Shown here in pieces: positions 7,914 through 15,748 of a stretch of 64,000 nucleotides of DNA. Source of the stretch: Candidatus Paceibacterota bacterium (GTDB taxonomy: Bacteria; Verrucomicrobiota; Verrucomicrobiia; Limisphaerales; UBA8199); assembly GCA_035452965.1 (NCBI GenBank), contig DAOTCE010000019.1, positions 37,243 through 101,242 of the forward strand. The letters are read 5' to 3'. A model generated the notes under the pieces. It saw only the letters and a program-made list of their open reading frames with translations, searched no databases and was not told the DNA's origin. Numbering within the stretch: the stretch's first letter is position 1; each line of letters begins with the position of its first letter. The translations under genes and the position numbers were made by a program.

Positions 7914-8642
7914 TTAACACTCCTTGGGCAATGGCGGCACTCGCTTACGTTCACGGGCTTTTGCCTCTTTGATGTAGTTTGCACCCTGCGGGTAACAATG
8001 CTCCAAGAACTCTATTACCTTTGGGTTAAGTATGAGCATAACGGCTTGCGCCGTGTCTGGCACCATCACCGCACCAAGTCTTTGGTAAAGCCTTACCAGT
8101 TTGTAGCTCGGCATGGACTCGCTTGACGCATGGCCTATGAGGCGATGCACGGTGAACGACTTTAGCCCAAACAAAGTCCCCGCGACTTCATCAATCAAGA
8201 AGCTCCGCAGACCAAAGAAACTCCCCCTCCAGGGCTGTTCCACTTTCAACATAAGGGTGTTAACAGCAAACCCTGCGCGGAATGGTTCCAAGGTGAAAGT
8301 GAAGTGTGCATGGTGGTTGCCAGACGCCAAGCGATATGCGTAACCCGCGTAAACCCGTGCGCCGACAGGCCACGTTTCAGGTTCGGAAAATGGGAACTCC
8401 GCTTCCGCACGGCTGAGCGCGAGGCCAGTTCCTTGTCTCATAATTGTGGAAAGCACGTCCAGTTCAAAGGGTAGTTTGTCGGGCCAGTCAGTTTCAAAGC
8501 TCCCGATGGTAGGGCTACTTCCCTCGGGGCAGATTGACAGGAAACCTTGCTGTGCGGAGCGTTGCACTTCCGAATAATCGAGCACGATGCGGGCGCGGGG
8601 CCGCGTAAAAACATCTGCGTTGCTGGCAGTAAAAGAGTTCAC
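7914..8642 (-). CDS. GNAT-fold-like protein, 242 aa
   Basis: The C-terminal half ends with SYKLVRLYQRLGAVMVPDTA, close to the acetyltransferase signature A-x-x-L-Y-x-x-L-G-F. It is preceded by a strand-helix pair that could bind acetyl-CoA. IE2 has a matching protein at 24033-24650 (T-L-F-x-x-x..I-x-G-x-A-S-x-x-S-M, then V-K-L-Y-Q-H-L-G-F). The N-terminal half is unlike known families and carries R-N/Q-G-T-G-L-x-L in both. A modifying enzyme of the element backbone is suggested; activity is unproven. Confidence 0.6.
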   Translation of the reverse strand: MNSFTASNADVFTRPRARIVLDYSEVQRSAQQGFLSICPEGSSPTIGSFETDWPDKLPFELDVLSTIMRQGTGLALSRAEAEFPFSEPETWPVGARVYAGYAYRLASGNHHAHFTFTLEPFRAGFAVNTLMLKVEQPWRGSFFGLRSFLIDEVAGTLFGLKSFTVHRLIGHASSESMPSYKLVRLYQRLGAVMVPDTAQAVMLILNPKVIEFLEHCYPQGANYIKEAKARERKRVPPLPKEC

Positions 8643-8689
8643 TACTAAGAGTTACACCGCAAAGTGGGGGTTATCGCCACAAACGACAA

Positions 8690-8717
8690 CCCCACTAGTC
8701 GCAACGGACTAGCGGGG
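8690..8717 (-). terminator. Hairpin after the 117-aa gene
   Basis: CCCC-A-CTAGTC-GCAACG-GACTAG-C-GGGG forms a near-perfect stem directly downstream of the gene ending at 8758. An overlapping inverted repeat (AGTGGGGGTT with AACCCCACT, 8663-8696) would form an alternative fold. Such exclusive pairings can act as an attenuator, but no long T-tract is present. Confidence 0.5.
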
Positions 8718-8757
8718 CTGTTGTCAAACGGAATAGCGGCCTAGACGCTAGAACCGT

Positions 8758-9111
8758 TCACCTTGGCAGGACAAAGTAGTTGAGAGGCTTGGCTACAAGT
8801 TCACCGTCCATCACCATGCAATGCAGTTCCGTATGTAGTTCTTGGGTCAATGCCTCACGGGCAACCGCTGAGAGACTGTAGTTGCGGTATAAGTTCAATG
8901 ACATACACTCAGCAATGTCTTTCGCTTTCAATCCCCGCCATCTACCGTAGCGTTTTCGGAAGCTCCATACGATGCCCGCTCGTATGTCGGGCTTACCCTT
9001 GAACTTGCGTGCGCCTAGTTGGTCGTCAATTACGTCTATCGCTCTCGCGTAGTCTTCTCTCTCGGCCAGTAGCTCGTTAACATCTTCTCGCTTCGTGTAT
9101 TTACGTTTCAT
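8758..9111 (-). CDS. Hypothetical protein, 117 aa
   Basis: A mostly helical, basic protein beginning MKRKYTKREDVNELLAERED. No family recognised. It lies in a minus-strand run with a zinc-ribbon and an AT-hook protein, 22 bp from the ribbon gene, so the three may be co-transcribed. The YGRWRGLKAKDIAECM stretch followed by regularly spaced hydrophobics could be a small DNA-binding domain, but this is weak. Confidence 0.55.
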   Translation of the reverse strand: MKRKYTKREDVNELLAEREDYARAIDVIDDQLGARKFKGKPDIRAGIVWSFRKRYGRWRGLKAKDIAECMSLNLYRNYSLSAVAREALTQELHTELHCMVMDGELVAKPLNYFVLPR

Positions 9112-9132
9112 GGATACGCTGGATATAGAGCC

Positions 9133-9411
9133 TCACACAAACTGTAAGCGGATAGACTTGCCAGCCTGCGCCCGCTCGCGTATCGCATTCAGGATTCCCC
9201 GCGTTGCAATGACGTAGTATCCGTCACAGTCAGGGCAACATCTGCCATTCGTTAGCGGATAAGCATTCCGCCCGCCCGTCCAGCCTGTTGCTAGCTCTAT
9301 GGGTATCGGCCCGCCGCATACGCTACAGATGCGGCGCTTGCTGGTTGTTTCGGTTGCACTGGTTTTGGTGACTTTCTCACCCCGATTCCTATTACTTGTA
9401 GGAGTTTTCAT
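9133..9411 (-). CDS. Small zinc-ribbon protein
   Basis: Of 92 aa, residues about 29-65 hold C-S-V-C-G-G-P-I-P and C-C-P-D-C, a Cys4 zinc knuckle. The tail (RGILNAIRERAQAGKSIRLQ) is helical. Start taken at 9411; a second Met three codons upstream is possible. Such ribbons occur in phage and plasmid accessory proteins; no partner can be assigned. Confidence 0.55.
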   Translation of the reverse strand: MKTPTSNRNRGEKVTKTSATETTSKRRICSVCGGPIPIELATGWTGGRNAYPLTNGRCCPDCDGYYVIATRGILNAIRERAQAGKSIRLQFV

Positions 9412-9520
9412 GCGGAGCATGGTATAGATTCAAACGCACTTGTCAAGCTTTTCCTACAATGTGCATTCCACCCGCATAAACATTGGTCGGGAACGCTGTT
9501 GCCCATAAGGGCCAGAAAGG

Positions 9521-9552
9521 AAAAAGGCTGGCATTCCGCTAGAATGCCAGCC
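9521..9552 (-). terminator. Rho-independent terminator after AT-hook gene
   Basis: On the minus strand GGCTGGCATTC-TAGCG-GAATGCCAGCC is followed by TTTTT. This perfect 11-bp stem sits 21 bp downstream of the 9573 stop. Confidence 0.9.
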
Positions 9553-9572
9553 GAATTGAGTAGAAACGGGAA

Positions 9573-9815
9573 CTAGAGCCTAGATTTGCCTGCGGCTTTG
9601 GCCTTTTTCCAGCGTGCCTTTGCTGCCGCCGACAGCATTGCCTTTGCTGCCGCGCTCATTTTGCGCCTGCCCCTCTTGGCGGTGGGTGCGGGTGCTGCCC
9701 CCGCCTTGGCGGGTCTGCCCCTGCGCTTTGGAGCTTCTGCCCCCATGTCGGCAATGACCTTGTTTACGGCCTCTAGTTTCGCTTCTAGTTCTGCTTTGTA
9801 TTTGAATATGTCCAT
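9573..9815 (-). CDS. AT-hook / histone H1-like DNA-binding protein, 80 aa
   Basis: An N-terminal coiled-coil helix (KYKAELEAKLEAVNKVIADM) is followed by an AT-hook core, K-R-R-G-R-P-A-K, and a lysine/alanine-rich tail, KMSAAAKAMLSAAAKARWKK. This is the composition of bacterial H1-like nucleoid proteins common in Verrucomicrobiota and their phages. It likely coats or silences the element's AT-richer DNA. Its own strong terminator and separate position suggest independent expression. Confidence 0.7.
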   Translation of the reverse strand: MDIFKYKAELEAKLEAVNKVIADMGAEAPKRRGRPAKAGAAPAPTAKRGRRKMSAAAKAMLSAAAKARWKKAKAAGKSRL

Positions 9816-9954
9816 AGCGTGCTTGCTTTCGATTTGTAACCGATGATGCGTTAGACTCTAGCGCACGGGCGTTAGCTGTCAACACCCCTCTTTGCGTCTT
9901 GCACGTGACTGCGCGCCTGATACCCTACAACGCAGCAATCGTGAAAGGCTCTTT

Positions 9955-10263
9955 ATGGACTACAACCAACTACTTGCACAGCAACAGGCGGCAGTGAATC
10001 AGGCAATGCAGCTTTACTGGACAATTCTTTTAGGCGCAGCATTGATACAGCTTATTTTGTTTGGCGTGGGCTGTTGGGTCATTTACATGTTCTACGCTCG
10101 CCTGCGAGACATTGCAAACGAAGTGCGTAAACTTCGCGTTGCTTACGAAGCTGGACACACCGCGCAAAGCGGTTCAACGCCCCGACAGCCGTATTGGTCG
10201 CCCGAACAAGAAAACCCGTTTGCACCCGCAGGAGGGGACGCGAAGTACATGCCCAAGCATTAG
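9955..10263 (+). CDS. Small membrane protein, 102 aa
   Basis: A single strongly hydrophobic segment (ILLGAALIQLILFGVGCWVI, about residues 23-42) sits between a Gln-rich N-terminus and a polar tail with a short helix and Pro-rich end. ATG at 9955 follows a gaaagg-type ribosome site. It converges on the polymerase-like gene with a 3-bp gap. Function unknown; small membrane proteins in mobile elements may be entry-exclusion or holin-like, but no specific match is seen. Confidence 0.55.
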   Translation: MDYNQLLAQQQAAVNQAMQLYWTILLGAALIQLILFGVGCWVIYMFYARLRDIANEVRKLRVAYEAGHTAQSGSTPRQPYWSPEQENPFAPAGGDAKYMPKH

Positions 10264-10266
10264 CCG

Positions 10267-11661
10267 CTAGCCACTCGCATACTTCTGAGCGAGCTTTTCG
10301 AGTCCTGCGAGCCGTAAACCAAGGCGCAACTCGCCAGTCCACCGAGAACGGGCACTAGAACCTGTAACACGTATGTTCTTATCCTGAACGTATGATGACC
10401 TAAGAGAAGAAAGAGAAGATTGATTATTGTACTCTATACGTGGTACAAGTTCCTTGCTGGCGTTAAGCGTCATACGCTCCATAGTAATGACAGGTAAACA
10501 GCCTACTAGACTCTTGGCGGCATCCCTTACGATTTGCGAGACTGCGTAACGCTCCGCAACCAGCCCCAGCCAACCATCGTGCATAGGCACATAAAAAAGT
10601 CCACGCCTAGCGCACTCGGCCCCCACGGTTTCAACCATGATGTGGGCTTCTAGGTTTTGGAGCGTTGCGGCCATGTTTTCCCTGCCTAGCTCTTGGACAC
10701 GCGTGGCGATGCCAGGAAAGTGAGCTTTGTAGAAGTCGAAAAAGTAGTTTTCAATCGCTCCGTTACAGAACCGCATGAAGTCCACATGCTTGACGGTATC
10801 CCTATCTGACTTGACCCCCGCCCAGTCGCGCACATGAATGTAGATGTCAGTAGATTCCAACAGCGCGTAGTATCGGGCCTGCTCCGCTTTGTCTCGTGTG
10901 AACGTGCCAAGCAACCACGGGTGACACGCCTTCAAGTCAAATTCGGCCAGTTCCCTCTTGCCTTTGTGCCTAATGAACTTGCGCCCCTCTTTGGGCATTT
11001 CAACAATCGTGTGGTACAGCCTGTTAACCACGCGCCCCTTAACCAAGTTTACCGCACCCGAATGCACCTTGGCCAGACCGTCCAGGGCTTTTGCGCTCAA
11101 CTGCTGACGGGGTGCGATGTCCCGAGCCTCTAGTTGCTGGCAGCACGCAATTATCCAGTCCGCTACGGTGCCCTGTGCCGTGGAATGGTCCGCTTTCTTG
11201 CGGAGCCTCTTTGCATTGAACCGTGCCCAAGTGGTTCCTGTGGCGCGTGCCTGTGCGGGTATTCTGTAGGACTTTGTGAAGCCGCGCTTGTCCTCAGTGC
11301 TTTCTTGGTAGGACTCATTAACCTCTATCTCGCCCATGCTCACAAGCTGGTTAATGTATTTGCGGTAGTTCTCCCCGAGGCCGTCATTGAAGTATCGTGC
11401 CCCGATGTTGACGAAAAACGCGGGGTTGCGCTGTTTCTTGCTCAGGTAAACAATGATGTCTTGTGCGTAAGCCAGGTTGCGAGCCTCACGGTCGGGCAGT
11501 GCGGCCAGCTTGGCGTGCAATGAACTGGTTACTTGGAAGGACTTGGCTTTGAGCCAAAAAGGAGCAGGGGGCGATGGGAAGATGCTGCGGTCAGAAACCG
11601 CGTTTTGGTGCCCACCGCCCCCGTTCACCAAATTGAAATTGCTGCAATTCTGAGTTTGCAT
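10267..11661 (-). CDS. Polymerase-like replication protein (family A-like palm), 464 aa
   Basis: The centre reads KFIRHKGKRELAEFDLKACH followed by P-W-L-L, resembling polymerase motif A (D-x-x-x-x-x-P). About 125 residues later RRGLFYVPMHDGWLGLVAER matches the H-D-G/E of motif C. The first 140 residues look like a winged-helix DNA-binding region. I know this architecture only from poorly described phage and mobile-element proteins, so 'replication protein' is inference. The upstream region (11662-12006) carries two copies of a 17-mer and an AT-rich tract, as expected if this protein initiates replication there. Confidence 0.5.
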   Translation of the reverse strand: MQTQNCSNFNLVNGGGGHQNAVSDRSIFPSPPAPFWLKAKSFQVTSSLHAKLAALPDREARNLAYAQDIIVYLSKKQRNPAFFVNIGARYFNDGLGENYRKYINQLVSMGEIEVNESYQESTEDKRGFTKSYRIPAQARATGTTWARFNAKRLRKKADHSTAQGTVADWIIACCQQLEARDIAPRQQLSAKALDGLAKVHSGAVNLVKGRVVNRLYHTIVEMPKEGRKFIRHKGKRELAEFDLKACHPWLLGTFTRDKAEQARYYALLESTDIYIHVRDWAGVKSDRDTVKHVDFMRFCNGAIENYFFDFYKAHFPGIATRVQELGRENMAATLQNLEAHIMVETVGAECARRGLFYVPMHDGWLGLVAERYAVSQIVRDAAKSLVGCLPVITMERMTLNASKELVPRIEYNNQSSLSSLRSSYVQDKNIRVTGSSARSRWTGELRLGLRLAGLEKLAQKYASG

Positions 11662-12006
11662 CTTACTGTATATTACACGTAGAAGACCTGACCTTACACA
11701 ATTTCTACTTGTGCCTCTATAGGTTGCCCTCTAGTCAACTCAGCCTAGACGGGTTTCGAGCGATTCTATTCACCCGCGCCTAATCCAATCACACGATTGA
11801 CCCATTTTGGACACAATCCTGTTACACGCTTGCGCCCGCCTGCCTAATCCAATCACACTTAAGCCCGATTGCTGAGCAAAAACGCGCACGCCTAATGGCG
11901 TGCCGTATTATATTGTTAATTATTGTAGGGCTGAGCTACTCGCGTGCTAGACTTGACCTATTTAGGAGTTGACAAGTTGCCAAGTCCTTGGTCTAATGGA
12001 GCTATA
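11662..12006. other. Candidate replication origin with two 17-bp direct repeats
   Basis: The 345-bp gap upstream of the polymerase-like gene contains gcctaatccaatcacac at 11778-11794 and again at 11842-11858, 64 bp apart. Related fragments (ttacacaat, acacaatcctgttacac) lie nearby. An AT-rich tract (ttatattgttaattattg) follows at about 11914. Iteron-like repeats beside an AT-rich stretch next to a replication-type gene are the usual signs of an origin. Two copies is few, so promoter operators are an alternative. Confidence 0.4.
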
Positions 12007-12192
12007 ATGGAAAACACACTGCTCACACGCTATTCGGTCTATTTCGCTTACGTAAGAACGTTTGTCCGCAACTGTCTCAGGAGGAAACGCCAACGGTGGA
12101 CTAACCCGCAAACGGGTCAGGTGTGTATGCGCGGTACTGACGGCAGGTTTGTTTCGTCGGGTAGAAGTGGCAATTGCCCGAACTATACTTAA
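12007..12192 (+). CDS. Possible small basic protein, 61 aa
   Basis: Starting at ATG 12007 the frame encodes a basic peptide with RRKRQRWTNPQTGQVCMRGT, then DGRFVSSGRSGNC. The N-P-x-T-G-x-x-x-x-x-x-x-G-R-F-V pattern is typical of small phage proteins. It ends 1 bp before the Gp37/Gp68 gene, which favours a real coupled gene. The evidence is otherwise thin. Confidence 0.4.
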   Translation: MENTLLTRYSVYFAYVRTFVRNCLRRKRQRWTNPQTGQVCMRGTDGRFVSSGRSGNCPNYT

Positions 12193-12193
12193 C

Positions 12194-12991
12194 ATGTCGG
12201 GCAACTCGAAAATCTCTTGGACACACCATACGTTTAACCCGTGGTGGGGCTGTGAGAAGATTTCAGAAGGCTGTGCGAACTGCTACGCGGACAGTCTTAG
12301 CTCACGGTATGGTTTCGACGTGTGGGGCAAAGGCAAGCCCCGTAGAACTTTCGGCGCGACACATTGGGCCGAGCCTCTACGGTGGAACAGGAAAGCCGAG
12401 TCCGCCCGAACCCGTGCCCGTGTATTCTGCGGGTCTATGTGTGACTGGTTGGAGCAGCACCCCACGATGAACGCTCAGCGGCCTAAACTGTGGTCCCTGA
12501 TACGCCAGACACCCTGCTTAGACTGGCTTCTACTAACGAAGCGGCCCGAACGGCTCGCGGAAACCCTTCCGAACGATTGGGGCACGGGGTATCCTAATGT
12601 CTGGTTAGGGGTAACAGCGGAATCAGACAGCTACACAGACCGTTTCAACAGATACCTCGCCCCGCTTCCCGCAACCGTCCGCTTTGTCAGTTGCGAGCCT
12701 GCTCTTGGCCCCATTACAAGACTGAATTGGCCGCGCTTGGATTGGCTGATTTATGGCGCGGAAAGTGGCGCACATTACAGGCCGCATAATGTGCAATGGG
12801 CCAGGGACGTTAAGGCACGGTGCAGCGAGCATGGTATTGCGTTCTTTTACAAACAAGGCAACGGGGTCCGTGCAGGTCAGGATACGTTGCTAGACGGTGA
12901 GCTGGTCCAACAGTTTCCAAATCAGCTTCATTGCCGTGCCGTAGCGAATCGAGCCGCATTGATGCGAGCCGAAATGCAACGCCTAAACTGA
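12194..12991 (+). CDS. Phage Gp37/Gp68-family (DUF5131) protein
   Basis: The protein begins SKISWTHHTFNPWWGCEKIS and continues with G-C-A-N-C-Y-A, the defining signature of the Gp37/Gp68 family with its Cys triad. Further family landmarks are W-L-L-L-T-K-R-P, N-V-W-L-G-V-T-A-E and E-S-G. The 265-aa length is normal. The ATG at 12194 opens directly at the signature. The family resembles radical-SAM proteins in its Cys motif and is common in phages and integrative elements; the reaction is not known. A strong terminator follows. Confidence 0.85.
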   Translation: MSGNSKISWTHHTFNPWWGCEKISEGCANCYADSLSSRYGFDVWGKGKPRRTFGATHWAEPLRWNRKAESARTRARVFCGSMCDWLEQHPTMNAQRPKLWSLIRQTPCLDWLLLTKRPERLAETLPNDWGTGYPNVWLGVTAESDSYTDRFNRYLAPLPATVRFVSCEPALGPITRLNWPRLDWLIYGAESGAHYRPHNVQWARDVKARCSEHGIAFFYKQGNGVRAGQDTLLDGELVQQFPNQLHCRAVANRAALMRAEMQRLN

Positions 12992-13020
12992 GCTTCCTTT
13001 CATCCCACAACGCCACGCGA

Positions 13021-13056
13021 GCGCGGCAGGTCACTCCTGCCGCGCTTTTTATTTTG
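13021..13056 (+). terminator. Rho-independent terminator after Gp37/Gp68 gene
   Basis: GCGCGGCAGG-TCACT-CCTGCCGCGC followed by TTTTTATTTT: a 10-bp perfect stem with a T-rich tail, 30 bp after the stop codon. Confidence 0.92.
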
Positions 13057-13097
13057 TTTATTAGAGTTACGCCCCGCCCGCCCTACCATAAAGCGTT

Positions 13098-13907
13098 ATG
13101 CTCTCAGAAGCGGAATACCAAGACAAAGTGATATGCGGGGATAGTGCTCAGGTATTGGCCAGGTTGCCCGATTGTTGCATTCATCTAATCGTGACCTCGC
13201 CGCCTTACGACCTGCAAAGAACGTATCACAACTTCAAGGGCTTTGACTTTGAGGCAATAGCTAAACAACTATACCGCGTAGCGTGCGAGGGCGGGGTTGT
13301 GGTCTGGATTGTGAACGATGCCACCGTAAACGGGAGCGAGACAGGCACGAGTATGCGCCAAGCCCTCTACTTTATGGACATTGGCTTTCGACTGCATGAC
13401 ACCATGATTCACGAAAAGTGCGGGGCGAATTTCCCTGATAGGGTCCGCTACTGGCAGGCATGGGAATACATGTTTGTGCTGTCCAAGGGTAAGCCCCGCG
13501 TAGTCAACCTGATTGCCGACAGGCGCAACATTTACGCAGGCCAGAAAACACACGGTTGCGACAGGTTAGCCAATGGCGGGTTTAAGCCCAAGGTGCAGGG
13601 CAGATTAACGCCCGAGTTTGGGCCGCGCTTCAATGTGTGGAAGATTTGTCATAACAAGCGGGGGAGGTTTGACCATCCTGCGAGCTTTGCGCCCGAGCTA
13701 GCGCGTGACCATATTGCCAGTTGGTCAAGTATCGGGGATACAGTTCTGGACTGCTTTGCAGGCTCAGGAACTACCCTTTGCGCGGCAAAAGCTCTTGGAA
13801 GGCACTTTCTAGGCGTTGAAATTAGCCCCGAGTATTGCAAGCTGGCCGAAAGCAGACTGGCCGAGACGAAAGCACCAGAGAGGCAGGCACTTGCGTTCGC
13901 CGCTTGA
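13098..13907 (+). CDS. Beta-class DNA methyltransferase (N6-adenine or N4-cytosine)
   Basis: The 269-aa enzyme has motif IV first (H-L-I-V-T-S-P-P-Y-D, about residue 34) and the SAM-binding motif I near the C-terminus (DTVLDCFAGSGTTLCAAKAL, about residue 215). This order defines the beta class. A target-recognition region lies between. The gene is 18 bp upstream of an AlbA/Schlafen-like gene on the same strand, so the two are probably one operon. It could modify the host site of a restriction partner or act as an orphan methylase protecting the element. Confidence 0.88.
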   Translation: MLSEAEYQDKVICGDSAQVLARLPDCCIHLIVTSPPYDLQRTYHNFKGFDFEAIAKQLYRVACEGGVVVWIVNDATVNGSETGTSMRQALYFMDIGFRLHDTMIHEKCGANFPDRVRYWQAWEYMFVLSKGKPRVVNLIADRRNIYAGQKTHGCDRLANGGFKPKVQGRLTPEFGPRFNVWKICHNKRGRFDHPASFAPELARDHIASWSSIGDTVLDCFAGSGTTLCAAKALGRHFLGVEISPEYCKLAESRLAETKAPERQALAFAA

Positions 13908-13925
13908 TTTTGATATGCGAAGGCC

Positions 13926-14924
13926 GTGAAACCGCTTGAAATCGAATCTTGGGCACTGCGCGTCCTGCAACTAGTAGAAAGCCGCCAGCGTGTGGAAGAC
14001 CTAAAAGTGGAGCTAAAGAGCGAATGGCCTACCGATTTTAACAAGACCGCTAGACAGTTGGCGGGACATGCCAACTTCGCACGTGGGGAAAACATACTCT
14101 GGCTGATTGGCGCTGATGAGAAGCAAGGCGTCATTCGTGGTGCGAACTATGCCGACCTAGCTAGCTGGTTTCAGCAAGTCCAGTCGCCTTTCGAGAGTGT
14201 TTACCCGTCATTGGCGGGAGACATGAGCGTTGCATACAAGGGTAAGACGGTTGCTGCTTTATGCTTTGACACGTCCCGCTTTCCTTACCTAGTTCAGAAT
14301 CCCGCATTTGGTAGGACCGCAGGGGATGGGGTGCAATTTGAAGTTCCTTGGCGTGAAGGCACAAGGACGCGCACGGCGACACGAAACGAATTGGTCTTGA
14401 TGCTCGGGTCATTAGGCACTGTGCCAAAGGTTGAGATTCTGTACGCCGAGGCCATTTATGTTGTTGGCAAGCATTGGAATATCACTCTAGCGGTTTATGT
14501 GGTGCCCTTGGGTAGTGCAACGTTGACTTATCCGTTTCACAAGACCTCTGCGGTCCTCACGGTGGAGAATGAACGACTTGCAGATGAATTTGTTATCATG
14601 CTAGACACTCCCGAAGGTAAGCATCGGCGGTCACAACAGCGGTGGACAGAGTGGCACAAGAGGCACGAGACAATACCTGAGTCGCCTCCTGCACGGACGG
14701 AGATAATTGAGGCTACGCGAAGTGAATTAGTAATTCGCGGGTGCGGCAGAATTGAAATCGAGGGCACAGCCGAAACTCAGGTGGGCACTGAATGCGAAAC
14801 TATTCAACTACAGGTAACACTTATTGAAGCTGCATCGGACTCACGGATACTCCTATCCGCGACGTTGACCAAACAGGCAGGCGGAACAGAGCAGGCGTGG
14901 CGCTATGACCCGCCAGCACAATAG
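13926..14924 (+). CDS. AlbA/Schlafen-like N-terminal domain protein, 332 aa
   Basis: Residues about 20-140 (RVEDLKVELKSEWPTDFNKT, then A-R-Q-L-A-G-H-A-N-F-A-R-G-E and LWLIGADEKQGVIRG) follow the AlbA_2 pattern: E-x-K, A-F-A-N, and L-I-G-V-D-E/D. AlbA_2/Schlafen proteins bind nucleic acid and some cut RNA. The remainder is beta-rich and unrecognised. Its pairing with a DNA methylase suggests a defence or transfer-control pair, but I know of no described system with exactly this composition. Confidence 0.65.
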   Translation: MKPLEIESWALRVLQLVESRQRVEDLKVELKSEWPTDFNKTARQLAGHANFARGENILWLIGADEKQGVIRGANYADLASWFQQVQSPFESVYPSLAGDMSVAYKGKTVAALCFDTSRFPYLVQNPAFGRTAGDGVQFEVPWREGTRTRTATRNELVLMLGSLGTVPKVEILYAEAIYVVGKHWNITLAVYVVPLGSATLTYPFHKTSAVLTVENERLADEFVIMLDTPEGKHRRSQQRWTEWHKRHETIPESPPARTEIIEATRSELVIRGCGRIEIEGTAETQVGTECETIQLQVTLIEAASDSRILLSATLTKQAGGTEQAWRYDPPAQ

Positions 14925-14944
14925 GCTCAATTCCACCCCAAACA

Positions 14945-15199
14945 CTAGTGGCGTGTCCGTTTCCTCTTTGTTCCAGCCGTAGTAATCTTTACATCATTCA
15001 CGCTTACAAAAAGCCGCATTGAGCCTGCCTCGGGGAAGAAAAACCCGCAGTCGCAGCCCTCGACAAGGGGCTCGTAACGGCCTCGTATCCCGTAGCGCCC
15101 AAAGAAATGCTCAAGCTGCTGGTGCTCGTCGCACCATATTCTCTCATCAATGGTCTCGCCTATGTAAATCGCGGGCTTCACTTTTCGTATTCTTCCCAA
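14945..15199 (-). CDS. Hypothetical protein, 84 aa
   Basis: A small protein with a C-D-x-x-x...C-D-C-G pattern (WCDEHQQLEHFFGRYGIRGR, then E-G-C-D-C-G-F-F-F) and a basic end. Its start overlaps the end of the next upstream gene by 22 bp, indicating coupled translation. No family recognised. Confidence 0.5.
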   Translation of the reverse strand: MGRIRKVKPAIYIGETIDERIWCDEHQQLEHFFGRYGIRGRYEPLVEGCDCGFFFPEAGSMRLFVSVNDVKITTAGTKRKRTRH

Positions 15200-15405
15200 T
15201 TAAAGTAGAACATCTTGGAGGGAGAGTAAAAGAAACTCCCGACTACTCCATCACGTTTGCGCCTCACCGCTACATACGGAAACTCAAAACCAATGACCTC
15301 ATACTTCTGGGCCAATTGCTGAGAAGTGAGGACATTTTCAGGCCCGTAGATTCTATCAAGCAACGCCCGCACTTCCAGTGCTTCTGTGTTTATCGCCTTT
15401 GCCAT
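15178..15405 (-). CDS. Small conserved phage-type protein, 75 aa
   Basis: The sequence LTSQQLAQKYEVIGFEFPYV then A-V-R-R-K-R-D-G-V-x-G-S and F-Y-F-N-W follows a pattern I know from small unassigned proteins in phage and mobile-element accessory regions. That pattern is E-L-x-x-x-F-E-V-x-G-F..P-F-V-V-V-R-R-K-S-D-G-V-x-G-S..F-Y-F. It is first in a two-gene overlap with the 84-aa gene. Function unknown. Confidence 0.65.
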   Translation of the reverse strand: MAKAINTEALEVRALLDRIYGPENVLTSQQLAQKYEVIGFEFPYVAVRRKRDGVVGSFFYSPSKMFYFNWEEYEK

Positions 15406-15433
15406 GTTGTCTATAAGCGTAGTTCCAGCGCGG

Positions 15434-15724
15434 TTACGAAGTGCCTGTACGACGCATGGAGTATTTCAATAAGGAAAAAGCACCAGACAGAGCAGCAAAG
15501 CCCGCAAGGCAACCCGTTGCTAATTCAAACCAAGGGAGACCCTGTTTATTTCTGTAATACTCAGCTTTTGAGTAGTCGTGGTCTTCCACAGCTTGGCGCT
15601 CAAGGAAGCTACGCCCCGAGTTCATGTCATCATAGAACGCCTTTGTGCGGTAAGTAGCCCTGAACATAACCACGGCGACTATGACTAGGAGAACACTACC
15701 CACACCACCGAGTATTCGCTTCAT
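15434..15724 (-). CDS. Small membrane protein, 96 aa
   Basis: Two hydrophobic segments (VGSVLLVIVAVVMF near residue 8 and LATGCLAGFAALSGAF near residue 68) flank a polar loop rich in Tyr, Asp and Glu. It is encoded on the minus strand between the lipoprotein gene and the two small phage-type genes. No family recognised. Confidence 0.5.
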   Translation of the reverse strand: MKRILGGVGSVLLVIVAVVMFRATYRTKAFYDDMNSGRSFLERQAVEDHDYSKAEYYRNKQGLPWFELATGCLAGFAALSGAFSLLKYSMRRTGTS

Positions 15725-15748
15725 AAGAGGCGCGGGGCTATTTGGTTA

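Noticed and set aside
11134..11523. Plus-strand 129-aa frame opposite the polymerase-like gene
   Set aside because: It is the shadow of the minus-strand gene, with Cys- and Ser-rich composition and no family pattern.
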